Shown piece after piece: positions 25,907 to 34,410 of a stretch of 64,000 bases of DNA. Both the position numbers and the translations under genes were made by a program. Positions within the stretch are counted from its first letter, which is position 1. Every line of letters starts with the position of its first letter. The notes under the pieces were generated by a model. That model searched no databases, was not told where the DNA came from, and was given only the letters and a program-made list of their open reading frames with translations. The DNA is taken from contig NZ_CP094526.1 in the NCBI RefSeq assembly GCF_029910095.1, positions 1,674,001 to 1,738,000 on the forward strand. The letters run 5' to 3'. The stretch comes from Bradyrhizobium sp. ISRA464. GTDB lineage: Bacteria; Pseudomonadota; Alphaproteobacteria; Rhizobiales; Xanthobacteraceae.

Positions 25907-27637
25907 ATGACAAGGAAGCAGTGGTTACTGTCGGGCTGTGTCGCGTTCACGTGTCTCGTCTCGACTTGCGCCGTCGCAGGGCCGATCGCAAACTACAGTC
26001 CGGTGACGTCAGCGCGTCTCGAAAAACCCGAACCCGGCAACTGGATGCTCTATCGCCGGACCTATGACGGACAGGGTTACAGTCCGCTCGATCAGATCAA
26101 CACCTCCAACGTCAAGAACCTCAAGCCGGTCTGGACCTTCTCCACGGGCGTTCTCGAGGGCCACGAGGCTCCGCCGATCGTCAACAATGGCGTGATGTTC
26201 GTCGCGACCCCGATGGGGCAGGTGATCGCGCTCAACGCCAAGACCGGAGAGGAATACTGGCGCTACAAGCGCCAGCTTCCCGACGATCTGTTCCAGCTGC
26301 ATCCGACCAGCCGCGGCGTCGGCCTGTGGCAAGACAAGATCTATCTCGCCACGACGGACGATCACGTCGTCGCGCTCGATGCCAAGACCGGCAAGGCGGT
26401 CTGGGACACCAAGGTGCAGGACTACAGGAAGGGTCAGTACATGACCCTGATGCCGCTCGTGGTCGACGGCAAGGTGATCGTCGGCGGCTCCGGCGGCGAG
26501 TTCGGCGTGCGCGGCTATGTCGCCGCCTACGATGCCAACAGCGGCAAGGAGCTGTGGCGCACCTTCACCATTCCCGGCGAGGGCGAGCCGGGCCACGACA
26601 CCTGGAGCGGCGACGACTGGAAGTCGGGCGGCGGATCGGCCTGGATGACCGGCACCTACGACAAGGACAGCAAGACGATCTACTGGGGCGTCGGCAACGC
26701 AGCGCCTTGGCCGGGCAGCATGCATCCCGGCGACAATCTCTACACCAGCTCCGTGCTCGCGCTCGACCCCGAGACCGGAAAGATCAAGACGCACTTCCAG
26801 TATCACCAGAACGATTCCTGGGATTGGGACGAGGTCGACGCGCCGATGCTGGTCGACCTGCAGCGCGACGGGCGCTCGTTCAAGAGCCTGATCCATCCTG
26901 GACGTGACGCGATCTTCTGGGTGCTCGAGCGCAAGCCGGACAAGATCAACTATGTCGCCGGCTGGCCGTTCGTGAAGACCAATGTGTGGAAGGGGATCGA
27001 GGCCGAGACCGGCCGCCCGATCCTCGATCCCGACCATAAGCCCGTGCTTGGCAAGCGGGTCGAGTTCTGTCCGTCACTGTGGGGCGGCAAGGACTGGCCG
27101 TCGGCGGCCTACAGCCAGAACACCAAGCTCGTCTACGTTCCCGCCAACGAGAATTTCTGCGGCGGATTCACCGGCGAAAAGACGCCGCTGGTTGCCGGAC
27201 AGCTCTGGCTCGGCACCAAGCCGGAGGACATCGGGCTGACGCCGGCGCCCAACGCCGATCATTTCGGCGAGTTGCAGGCCTGGGACCCGGCGACCGGCAA
27301 GAAGGTCTGGCAGCACGACTTCAAGACCTCGCAGCTGTTCGGCGCGGTGACTGCGACAGCCGGCGACCTCGTCCTCGCCGGTGGCACCAACGACCGCTTC
27401 TTCCGCATCTTCAATGCCAAGACCGGCGAGCTGTTGTGGGAGCAGAAGACCAACTCCGGCATCATGGCGATGCCGATCACCTATGAAGTCGACGGCACGC
27501 AATACATAGCGGTCCAGTCGGGCTGGGGCGTCGACGCGCAGCGCATCCAGGATGCACTGGCCGGCAAGGTTGCAGGCTTCGAGAACAACGTGCCGCAAGG
27601 CGGCGTCGTCTGGGTCTTTGCCCTCGACAAGAAGTAA
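25907..27637 (+). CDS. PQQ-dependent alcohol dehydrogenase, lanthanide-type acidic motif
   Basis: A 576-residue periplasmic quinoprotein with a signal peptide (cleaved near AVAG) and an eight-blade propeller of repeated W-docking motifs (ALNAKTGEEYW, ALDAKTGKAVW, AYDANSGKELW). Metal-ligand positions can be read: Glu198 in GGSGGEFG, Asn264 in GVGNAAPW, catalytic Asp306 and Asp308 in NDSWDWDEV. The second Asp two residues on is the pattern of lanthanide-dependent enzymes, where calcium enzymes have Ala or Ser. The usual vicinal Cys-Cys is absent (about residues 131-138). No cytochrome domain follows. It would oxidise an alcohol to an aldehyde. Confidence 0.9.
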   Translation: MTRKQWLLSGCVAFTCLVSTCAVAGPIANYSPVTSARLEKPEPGNWMLYRRTYDGQGYSPLDQINTSNVKNLKPVWTFSTGVLEGHEAPPIVNNGVMFVATPMGQVIALNAKTGEEYWRYKRQLPDDLFQLHPTSRGVGLWQDKIYLATTDDHVVALDAKTGKAVWDTKVQDYRKGQYMTLMPLVVDGKVIVGGSGGEFGVRGYVAAYDANSGKELWRTFTIPGEGEPGHDTWSGDDWKSGGGSAWMTGTYDKDSKTIYWGVGNAAPWPGSMHPGDNLYTSSVLALDPETGKIKTHFQYHQNDSWDWDEVDAPMLVDLQRDGRSFKSLIHPGRDAIFWVLERKPDKINYVAGWPFVKTNVWKGIEAETGRPILDPDHKPVLGKRVEFCPSLWGGKDWPSAAYSQNTKLVYVPANENFCGGFTGEKTPLVAGQLWLGTKPEDIGLTPAPNADHFGELQAWDPATGKKVWQHDFKTSQLFGAVTATAGDLVLAGGTNDRFFRIFNAKTGELLWEQKTNSGIMAMPITYEVDGTQYIAVQSGWGVDAQRIQDALAGKVAGFENNVPQGGVVWVFALDKK

Positions 27638-27671
27638 CGACGCGGGCGTTGCAGATAGGGGGCGATGCGAG

Positions 27672-27706
27672 CGGGAAGCGGCGGATGGGGAGACCGCCGC
27701 TTCCCG
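27672..27706 (+). terminator. Strong hairpin after the PQQ dehydrogenase gene
   Basis: A 13-bp stem CGGGAAGCGGCGG / CCGCCGCTTCCCG 35 nt after the stop. There is no T-tract, so termination may need Rho or it may protect the 3' end. Confidence 0.6.
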
Positions 27707-27754
27707 GTCCGCGTGCTCGCAATCGCATTTGACATCAGTGGACTCTTTCCACGT

Positions 27755-27881
27755 CGTCATGGCCGGGCATAGCCGTCCGAAGGACGGCGTCGCTTCCGCT
27801 CGCCTATGTCCCGGCCATCCACGTCTTTCTTCACGTGGGAAACCAAAGACGTGGATGCCCGTCACAAGCCCGGGCATGACG
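27755..27881. repeat. Dispersed palindromic repeat, longer variant
   Basis: Outer arms CGTCATGGCCGGGCAT and GCCCGGGCATGACG, inner arms CCACGTCTTT and AAAGACGTGG, plus an inserted small hairpin CCGTCCGAAGGACGG. Same family as 2518-2607 and 10953-11040. Confidence 0.75.
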
Positions 27882-27999
27882 AGTTGGTGGGTAGACTAAC
27901 CAAGCTGTATGCAGCGAACGCGCGCATAGTCCGCATATGCGATTGCCCTCCCCCGCAAGCGGGAGAGGGGATGCAATTGCATTGCGGCTACGACCGCCC

Positions 28000-30315
28000 T
28001 CACGTCTCCAGCTGCTTGCCGATCGGAAGTGCGCGGATGCGCTTTCCGGTGGCGGCAAAGATCGCGTTGATCAGCGCCGGTGCGAACGGCGGCACGCCGG
28101 GCTCGCCGACGCCGCTTGGCGGCGTGCCCGCTGCCGGCGGCACGATGTGGACGTTGGTGATCACAGGCGACTCGTCGATCCGGATCACCGGGAAATCGTC
28201 GAAATTGCTCTGCTGCACCTTGCCGTCCTTGAAGCTGATCTCGCCATATTTGGCGAGGCTCAGGCCCATGATCGCGGCGCCCTCGATCTGCGACTGGATC
28301 CGTTCCGGATTGACGTAAGTGCCGCAATCGATCGCGGTGTCGACCCGTGGCACGGTGAGCTTGCCTTTCTCGTCCACGGCCACCTCGACGATGGTCGCGA
28401 TGTAGCTGACGAAAGAGCGGTGCGCGGCGATGCCGAGGCCATGGCCTTTCGGCAACGACCGTCCCCATTCGCCCTTTTCGGCGACCAGCTCGACCACCTT
28501 GCGCAGCCGCGCGGTGTCGATCGGGTAGCTGTCATAGGGCTCGCCGTAGTTCCAGGGATCCTTCACCGAGGACAGGTTGACGATCCGCGGGCTTCCGATC
28601 AGCTCCAGCAGCATGTCCTTCTGGTCGCGGCCCGTCGCATGCGCGATCTCCCCGACCATCGATTGCACCGCGAACGCCCGCGGGATGTTAGACACCGAGC
28701 GGAACCAGCCGATGCGCGTGTATGCGGCGGCTTCCGGATTCTCGCACTGCAGGTTGGCGATCTCGAACGGGTTGTCGATCAGGCCCATGCCGAGCTCGAA
28801 CGGCGCTTCGTGATTGGCGCCGGCCGCGAAGGTCGAGGCGATGGTCGGTGCCACGCTGCGGTGCCGCCACGCGATCACCTTGCCGCTCTTGTCGAGGCCT
28901 GCCTCGATGCGCTCGACCGAGACGGTGTGCAGGAAGTCATGATGAACGTCGTCCTCACGGGTCCACTGCACCTTGACCGGCGCCCCGAGCTCCTTCGAGA
29001 GCAGCGCCGCCTCGATCGCGTAATCGCATTTCGATTTGCGTCCGAAGCCGCCGCCGAGCAGCGTCACGTTGACGGTGACATTGTCCTCGGGGATGCCGAG
29101 CGTCTTGGCGACGTCCTCGCGCGTGCCGCCCGGGCTCTGCACCGGCGCCCAGATCTCGGCCTTGTCGCCCTTGACGTCGGCGACCGCGACCGGCGGCTCC
29201 ATGCTGACATGGGCGAGATGCGGCAGGTAGTACTCGCCGACGATGACCTTGTCGGCGCTCTTCAGGGCCGCATCGACATCGCCTTCCTTGCGCACGACAA
29301 GGCCCGGCTTGCGCGCGGCTTCCTCGAGCGTGGCGCGGTAGGCGACCGAGTCATACTTGGCGTTGGCGCCGTCGTCCCAGACCACCTTCAGCGCGTCGCG
29401 CCCCTTGATCGCCGCGCCGGTGTTGCGCGCGATCACGGCCACGCCGCCGAGCGGCTGGAACTTGGACGGCCACGGCCAGCCCTTCACCTCCATCACCTTC
29501 TCGACGCCGGGCACCTTCGTCGCGGCGCTGTCGTCGAACGACTTGACCTTGCCGCCGGTCACCGGCGGGCGCGCGATCACGGCGTATTTCATCCCGGGCA
29601 GGCGGATGTCGGCGCCGTAATGCGCCTTGCCGGTGGTGATGTCGTGAAGGTCGACGATGCTGACCTCGCCCTTGCCGAGGTAACGGAAGTCCTTCGGGTC
29701 CTTCAACTTGAGGCTGTTGATATCAGGCACCGATTCCTTGGCGGCATCGGCGGCGAGATCGCCGAAGCCGATCTTGCGCCCGCTCGCGCCATGGACGACC
29801 TCGTGGTTCTGCGCCTTCACCTCGCTCGCCGGCACGCCCCATTTCCTGGCGGCGGCCGCTTCCAGCATCGTGCGTGCCGAGGCGCCGATCTGGCGCATCG
29901 GCATCAGATAGTGCCGCGTGCTGCGCGAGCCGTCGGTGTCCTGGTTGCCGTATTTGACCTCGTCGCCATGCGCCTGCTGGACGTGGACGCGCGACCAGTC
30001 GGCCTCCATCTCCTCGGCGACGATCAGGGGCAGGCTGGTGCGGACGCCGGTTCCCATCTCGGAGCGGTGCGCCAGGATGGTGACGACGCCGTTCGGCGCG
30101 ATCGCGACGAACACGCGGGGATCGACCACGACGCCGTGCGGCATCTTGCCGGCGCCGGTCTCATAGGCGAAGGCCTGGCGCGACATCACGGGTGCGGCGA
30201 GCACGAAGCTGCCGGCGATGCCGAGGCCCTTCAGGATGCTGCGGCGCGAGACGTTCTCGACCTTGACGTGCTTCTCGAAGCCACGAAGCTTGCCGGGATT
30301 GGTGAAGATATTCAT
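28000..30315 (-). CDS. Molybdenum hydroxylase large subunit (IorB-like)
   Basis: From the ATG at 30315 a 771-residue protein of the xanthine dehydrogenase superfamily, isoquinoline 1-oxidoreductase beta type. [20 protein letters not shown] (about residues 23-42) is a Tat signal, so the enzyme is exported folded. Molybdopterin-binding motifs include [20 protein letters not shown] and, near the C-terminus, [15 protein letters not shown] with the catalytic Glu. It is one codon-step (1 bp) downstream of the small subunit. Relatives oxidise N-heterocycles or, in acetic acid bacteria, aldehydes. No cytochrome c third subunit is next to it. Confidence 0.9.
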   Translation of the reverse strand: MNIFTNPGKLRGFEKHVKVENVSRRSILKGLGIAGSFVLAAPVMSRQAFAYETGAGKMPHGVVVDPRVFVAIAPNGVVTILAHRSEMGTGVRTSLPLIVAEEMEADWSRVHVQQAHGDEVKYGNQDTDGSRSTRHYLMPMRQIGASARTMLEAAAARKWGVPASEVKAQNHEVVHGASGRKIGFGDLAADAAKESVPDINSLKLKDPKDFRYLGKGEVSIVDLHDITTGKAHYGADIRLPGMKYAVIARPPVTGGKVKSFDDSAATKVPGVEKVMEVKGWPWPSKFQPLGGVAVIARNTGAAIKGRDALKVVWDDGANAKYDSVAYRATLEEAARKPGLVVRKEGDVDAALKSADKVIVGEYYLPHLAHVSMEPPVAVADVKGDKAEIWAPVQSPGGTREDVAKTLGIPEDNVTVNVTLLGGGFGRKSKCDYAIEAALLSKELGAPVKVQWTREDDVHHDFLHTVSVERIEAGLDKSGKVIAWRHRSVAPTIASTFAAGANHEAPFELGMGLIDNPFEIANLQCENPEAAAYTRIGWFRSVSNIPRAFAVQSMVGEIAHATGRDQKDMLLELIGSPRIVNLSSVKDPWNYGEPYDSYPIDTARLRKVVELVAEKGEWGRSLPKGHGLGIAAHRSFVSYIATIVEVAVDEKGKLTVPRVDTAIDCGTYVNPERIQSQIEGAAIMGLSLAKYGEISFKDGKVQQSNFDDFPVIRIDESPVITNVHIVPPAAGTPPSGVGEPGVPPFAPALINAIFAATGKRIRALPIGKQLET

Positions 30316-30316
30316 G

Positions 30317-30769
30317 TCACACCCCCGTCGAAGCGAGGTGCACGGCATTCTCGATGCGCTGATAGCAGCCACAGCGGCAGATGTTGCCCGACATGGCTTC
30401 GCGAATCTGGTCGTGCGAGGGTTTCGGGTTGTCGTTCAGCAGCGCCGCGGCCTGCATGATCTGGCCGGCCTGGCAATAGCCGCATTGGGGAACATTGACC
30501 TGGCGCCAGGCCTTCTGCACCGGATGATCGCCGGTGGGATGCAGGCCTTCGATGGTGGTAACCTCGCGGCCGACCACGTCGGAGACCGAGGTGATGCAGG
30601 AGCGCACCGCCTGCTTGTCGACGATCACGGTGCAGGCGCCGCACAGTGCCTGGCCGCAGCCGAATTTGGTGCCGGTCAGGCCGGCTTCGTCGCGGAGATA
30701 CCAGAGTAGCGGGAGATCGGGGTCGCCGTCCCAGTTCTGTTCCTGGCCATTGATTTTTAGTTTGATCAT
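30317..30769 (-). CDS. Molybdenum hydroxylase small [2Fe-2S] subunit (IorA-like)
   Basis: A 150-residue two-cluster ferredoxin subunit. The plant-type cluster ligands are in [15 protein letters not shown] plus SCITS, and the second cluster in [18 protein letters not shown] and [14 protein letters not shown]. It passes electrons from the molybdenum subunit encoded directly after it. It has no signal of its own and would be carried out of the cell with the Tat-tagged large subunit, as known for this family. The start at 30769 is standard for the family ([11 protein letters not shown]). Confidence 0.92.
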   Translation of the reverse strand: MIKLKINGQEQNWDGDPDLPLLWYLRDEAGLTGTKFGCGQALCGACTVIVDKQAVRSCITSVSDVVGREVTTIEGLHPTGDHPVQKAWRQVNVPQCGYCQAGQIMQAAALLNDNPKPSHDQIREAMSGNICRCGCYQRIENAVHLASTGV

Positions 30770-31260
30770 GGTCTGTCCTCGCTCTGCTTAAGCTATTGAC
30801 CGAAGCGGCGTGAGGCGCGGAACGTCTTCCATTCGCCCGCGGCCGCGCTGATGTTTGTTTTGCCAAGATGTTGATGAGCCAAACTGTGATGCGCCAAGGT
30901 CTGCGCTGTGTCCCAAGCACTCCTCTCGCTTGTCGGCGCCTTGCCGGCGCAGCATGGTGAAGGCGGCAACGCTATCAGACGTTGCGTGACTTCACAGACG
31001 GGCATTTTGCATTGGCCGTTTGTCAAAACCGGGGCCGCGCCAGATGACGTGTGTTGTTTCATCGATACAACTACGCTCGGATCGGCCGGGCGGTATTCCG
31101 GCGGTACCCGGGGAGAGGCAAGGGGGCGGGAGGCCGGGAAGGGGCCTTCGGCGCCGAAATGGCCCCAGCGGGCCGCAAAGCATGGCGACAAAACCCCCGC
31201 CGCAATGCACAAGGCATCTTGCGGCAGGCCGATTTCAAGGCTATTGCCTTGCCTCTCAAC
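30770..31260. other. Gap between iorA-like gene and tRNA-Glu
   Basis: 491 bp with no family-like protein. It must hold the promoter of the molybdenum hydroxylase operon on the minus strand and that of the tRNA on the plus strand. A GC-rich run lies near 31110-31150. Confidence 0.5.
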
Positions 31261-31335
31261 GCTCCCTTCGTCTAGCGGTTAGGACGCGGCCCTCTCAAGG
31301 CTGAAACAGGGGTTCGATTCCCCTAGGGAGCGCCA
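31261..31335 (+). tRNA. tRNA-Glu (anticodon CTC)
   Basis: A full cloverleaf: acceptor stem GCTCCCT/AGGGAGC, D-arm with TAGCGGTTAGGA, anticodon loop CTCTCAA (CTC), T-arm AGGGGTTCGATTCCCCT, discriminator G and encoded CCA. Its 3' end is the attachment site of the island that follows. Confidence 0.97.
31321..31335 (+). repeat. attL: tRNA-Glu 3' end
   Basis: CCCTAGGGAGCGCCA, the last 15 bases of the tRNA including CCA. Paired with 34352-34366. Confidence 0.85.
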
Positions 31336-31362
31336 GCCGGGCTCTCCGCGCGTTGATCTCTC

Positions 31363-31947
31363 TCAGCTTTTTGGCGGTTTCCCCAAACCTGCAGAACGGG
31401 TTTGGGGCATTCTGTTCGCCTTGTGGTCCTCAAGTTTCAGGATCGCGCGGCGTCCACCGCGACGCCGATCGGCCTCACGCGTGTAGCGTTCAGCTTCAGC
31501 AAGAGTGAGATGGCCCATCGCTGCCATGATCTCGTGTGCAGTCGCGCCAGCATCGGCGAGGAGGCGTCCAAACGTCTTGCGTAGACCGTGCGGTCGGCAG
31601 TCGAGCGGCAGGCCAGCCTCATCCATCGCGTCGCGCATCCAGCCGCTGAAGCCGTCGACGGTGAATGGCTTGCCGTATTCCGTCGTGAGAATGCAAACGT
31701 GTTTTCGTGGCAGTGCGTCCAGCGCCTCCTTAAGCGACATCGCCTTCTCAACGACAACGGGGACGCCAGTCTTGCGCCGGGTGTATTCAAAGTCATCGGC
31801 ATCGGCCTGCACCCAAGTGGTCAGGTGCGTATCGCCGCGTGCTGTGCCGACATTCAGCATCAGCTCGTAGGCCGCGCGCTGTTTGGTGCCGAATTTCCAG
31901 CGCTTCAAAAAGGCGCCCCATCGACGTGTGGTGTGGCATGACGGCAT
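31363..31947 (-). pseudogene. Tyrosine integrase, C-terminal half only
   Basis: 194 codons that match only the catalytic half of a phage-type integrase. Visible are GTKQRAAYELMLNVGTARGD (region of the first Arg), RPHGLRKTFGRLLADAGATA (H-x-x-R), AAMGHLTLAEAERYTREAD (second His and nucleophile Tyr). Family members are normally near 380-420 residues; the core-binding N-terminal domain is gone. The break lies close to 31940, exactly where the HNH gene begins on the other strand, pointing to a deletion that joined them. Confidence 0.85.
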
Positions 31948-32647
31948 GCCCGATGAGCAGCCGCGTGAATGCCAATACTGCGGAACTAGGTTCGTGCCTG
32001 ACGTTTCGCGGGAGATCGCAATGCCCGGAGCGCCGCCATCCGTAGTCTTCGCACATCGGCGGGCGCATTGTTCGAAGTACTGCGATTATACAATTGCTGG
32101 CTTGCGTCCAGTCGAGGTGGACCGAACCGCTATTTTCGAACGAGATGGATATCGCTGCTATCTGTGCGGTCAGGAAACCCCTCAACAATTGCGCAGCTTG
32201 GGTTATGTGCCCAATGGCCCCAGTGTTGACCACGTTGTGCCCCGTCACTTAGGGACGAATGACCCCGACAATCTGCGTTGTTGTTGTAAACGATGCAATT
32301 TGGAAAAAGGACCTTCGCTAATTTGGGAGAAACTGGCGCATCGCTTGAACGCCGGCTACGACGCCTTCTCCACCGTGTTGCTAGAGATCCTTCCGCGACA
32401 GCCCACTCTTTCGGAATTAGTTTTACTTTGGCGCGAAATGGTGATCTCTGGCTGCGCTGCGAAGCACATCGATCATCGTCATGTCGGCAATCACAGGAGA
32501 GACCGCCGAGCCTTGCAGAATTCCCCGTTGGAGAACGCCGCGCTGGTCGTCAACGTTTGCTTCGCCCGCTATTGTTTCTGTACAGCTAGAAACAGACGGG
32601 CGAACTGGCACCCTACTCCGATCAATGATACGATAGCCCTGTTGTAA
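31946..32647 (+). CDS. HNH endonuclease, C-terminus probably altered
   Basis: From the ATG at 31946 the frame is 233 codons. Residues ~9-50 have two CxxC-like pairs (ECQYCG, CSKYCD); residues ~70-130 are a clear HNH domain with CYLCGQ, VDHVVPRH (catalytic His), DPDNLR (Asn) and CCKRCNLEKG. A helical end (PTLSELVLLWREMVISG) follows. From about residue 165 the frame runs antisense to the reverse transcriptase gene and looks non-native, so the original stop was probably lost. Such nucleases occur as effectors in RT-linked and other defence systems; no such role is shown here. Confidence 0.75.
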   Translation: MPDEQPRECQYCGTRFVPDVSREIAMPGAPPSVVFAHRRAHCSKYCDYTIAGLRPVEVDRTAIFERDGYRCYLCGQETPQQLRSLGYVPNGPSVDHVVPRHLGTNDPDNLRCCCKRCNLEKGPSLIWEKLAHRLNAGYDAFSTVLLEILPRQPTLSELVLLWREMVISGCAAKHIDHRHVGNHRRDRRALQNSPLENAALVVNVCFARYCFCTARNRRANWHPTPINDTIALL

Positions 32648-33328
32648 TACAACGCCATCTATTATCGCCCGGGACAGAGGCAATCTGCTCCTCAACCATT
32701 CGACCGAGATAGAGCCATAGCAATCTCTGACGTCGAATTGTATGAACCGCGTTCCGGCTGGAGCGGAGTTCATACCTTTGAGGAGTTCTTCGCAGGCAGC
32801 CAGTTGTCCGCGCGTCAGATCGAAACCTAACGGGCGGATGCCTGCAAAGGGCTGGAGGGCATACAAAACAATTTCCTGTTTCGCAGCACCAAACTCATCG
32901 AAATCGTAGACAATTCTAAAGCCGCCTCTGGCCTTGGGCCGATACAGCCGAACGGCTGTAGCTGGCACACTCAGGCACGCCAGTCGGTTGGCAACTTGCC
33001 ATACTCGTTCAAAAGATGGAGACGCAGACCTTTGGCTGCGGCTTGCTGACCGCCTGCTCTTTTTCCGTAGGGCTACGTAAGCAGCAAATACGCGAACCGC
33101 CGTGCTACGCAACAACGAGCGCTGCTCACGCCTTACAATACGTTCACTCCGCTCTCTTAAACGCCTGATCTTGATCCGCTGGCGCTTCAACACGCGTTTG
33201 CCGTGCAGTCGCAACTCGGTCTGCTCGGCACCCAGCGCGCAAGCGCGCTTGATCGTCTCTAGACGTAGGGCAACAGTTCTGGGGCGCCGAAGCGCACCCA
33301 AAGTTGAATGGTGCACCAATATGAACAT
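32423..33328 (-). pseudogene. Reverse transcriptase, truncated before the YxDD motif
   Basis: An RT finger/palm region can be read: LYRPKARGGFRIVYDFDEFG (motifs 1-2), TRFIQFDVRDCYGSIS (motif A with the first catalytic Asp, at about 32734) and QRGILQGSAVSPVIADM (motif B, about 32527-32482). The frame then stops after IDVLRSA, before motif C (YxDD) and the thumb. No maturase domain or group II intron RNA is apparent. The N-terminus is a long Arg/Lys-rich stretch; the start at 33328 is uncertain and overlaps the divergent protease start. I cannot assign it to a named RT class. Not expected to be catalytically active. Confidence 0.8.
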
Positions 33329-34220
33329 TTCTGATGCTGCTTTGAAATGTGTTGCCTTCATAGGCGTAATGAAGGATGGGCGGTTTCAACCGCGCGCCAC
33401 CGGATTTTTTGTCGACTGGATTGAGGACCAGATCAGCCTCACGCATCTGGTTACTGCCGAGCACGTCATAGCCGGGTTAGTTAGGACCAACAACGATATC
33501 TTCGTGCGCGTCAATCTACTAAGTGATGGAGTTGCTGAGTTTCAGGTAGATGCGACCGAGTTTCGATTTCATCCAAACAATGCACAGGAAGCCGCAGATG
33601 TTGCCGTAATGCCTTTCAGAGCGAACGCGCTTCAAGATGATCAAGGCAATGTGGTCGGCATCGATACTGTTTCTATTGCACTGAACGAAAAAGAAGATGG
33701 GTTTTTACCCCAAGAAGAATTCAAAAGACGCCATATGGGGCGCGGCGGGCAGATATCTATAATCGGTCTGTTTCGCAGTCATTTTGGACAAAAGCGTAAT
33801 GTGCCAATTGTGCGTGTCGGGAACATCTCAATGCTGCCTGGCGAGCCTGTGTCCACCCGCGCCGGCGATATCAAAGCCTACCTAGTAGAGGCCCGTTCTG
33901 TGGGAGGTCTAAGTGGCTCTCCCGTTTTTGCGAACGCGGATCAAGGGTTTGAATTGTCGAATGCCCTCTCAAAAAGGACGGTGTGTTTGCAGCCGATGGC
34001 GCTGCTCGGGATGGTTCACGGCCATTTCGATGTGAAGAATTTAAACGAAGATGTGGTTACCGAAGACGACCGGTTGAGAGACGGGGTACATACCGGCATT
34101 GCTATCGTTATTCCTGTCGAAAAAATTGTGGAGACCATCAATCATCCTGACTTGATAGAATTGAGAAAGAAGGCCGTTGAAAATTTGCGCAGCGCGGGCT
34201 CTGACACCTCGTCTCAGTAG
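33321..34220 (+). CDS. Trypsin-like serine protease, cytosolic
   Basis: From the ATG at 33321 a 299-residue protein with no signal peptide. The chymotrypsin-fold triad is complete: His48 in LVTAEHVIAG, Asp93 in AADVAVMPF and Ser198 in VGGLSGSPVF. The AT-rich codons set it apart from the chromosome around it. It lies head-to-head with the reverse transcriptase, with overlapping or abutting starts. Some retrons and other RT-based defence systems use trypsin-like proteases as effectors, so a defence effector is a reasonable guess; self-standing housekeeping use is less likely in this context. Confidence 0.85.
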   Translation: MNISDAALKCVAFIGVMKDGRFQPRATGFFVDWIEDQISLTHLVTAEHVIAGLVRTNNDIFVRVNLLSDGVAEFQVDATEFRFHPNNAQEAADVAVMPFRANALQDDQGNVVGIDTVSIALNEKEDGFLPQEEFKRRHMGRGGQISIIGLFRSHFGQKRNVPIVRVGNISMLPGEPVSTRAGDIKAYLVEARSVGGLSGSPVFANADQGFELSNALSKRTVCLQPMALLGMVHGHFDVKNLNEDVVTEDDRLRDGVHTGIAIVIPVEKIVETINHPDLIELRKKAVENLRSAGSDTSSQ

Positions 34221-34351
34221 ACGAGCGGCACCGCAATCGGCACTATTAAAGGCGGTTTGGGGTACTTTGCTGAAAAGCATTGGAAATCAATGGAGGTCGA
34301 TTTCCCCAAACTTTCAGTTAAGTTATTGACACAAGTAGCATTCCGCAGTTC

Positions 34352-34366
34352 CCTAGGGAGCGCCAC
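34352..34366 (+). repeat. attR: copy of the tRNA-Glu 3' end
   Basis: CCCTAGGGAGCGCCA, identical to 31321-31335. The tRNA part before it (GTT before TCCC) differs, so only the end is duplicated. Confidence 0.85.
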
Positions 34367-34410
34367 TTCATCCCAAAATGCTGGTGTCCCGCACCGCCGC
34401 CTGCGCGTCC

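Larger units (their letters stand above)
27638..27999. other. Gap between convergent oxidation genes, repeats only
   Basis: 362 bp between the PQQ dehydrogenase and the molybdenum hydroxylase genes. It holds the hairpin at 27672-27706, the palindromic repeat at 27755-27881 and a CCCTCCCCCGCAAGCGGGAGAGG unit near 27946-27970. No gene seen. Confidence 0.65.
31321..34366. mobile_element. Remnant integrative island at tRNA-Glu (~3.0 kb)
   Basis: Bounded by a 15-bp direct repeat, CCCTAGGGAGCGCCA, at the tRNA 3' end (31321-31335) and at 34352-34366. Next to the tRNA is an integrase gene pointing toward it, as usual. Inside are an HNH nuclease, a truncated reverse transcriptase and an intact trypsin-like protease. 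GC content is visibly lower than in the flanks. The integrase lacks its N-terminal half, so the island should not excise by itself. Confidence 0.85.

Noticed and set aside
27937..30459. 840-codon frame antisense to the molybdenum hydroxylase genes
   Set aside because: Fully overlaps two well-supported genes; composition typical of an antisense shadow.
32423..33361. Group II intron or retron with its RNA around the reverse transcriptase
   Set aside because: No maturase domain, no domain V-like hairpin, and the upstream side where an msr-msd would lie is occupied by the protease gene. I could not support any RNA component.
34221..34351. Extra island gene between the protease stop and attR
   Set aside because: Only ~130 bp, with no start signal or family-like sequence.
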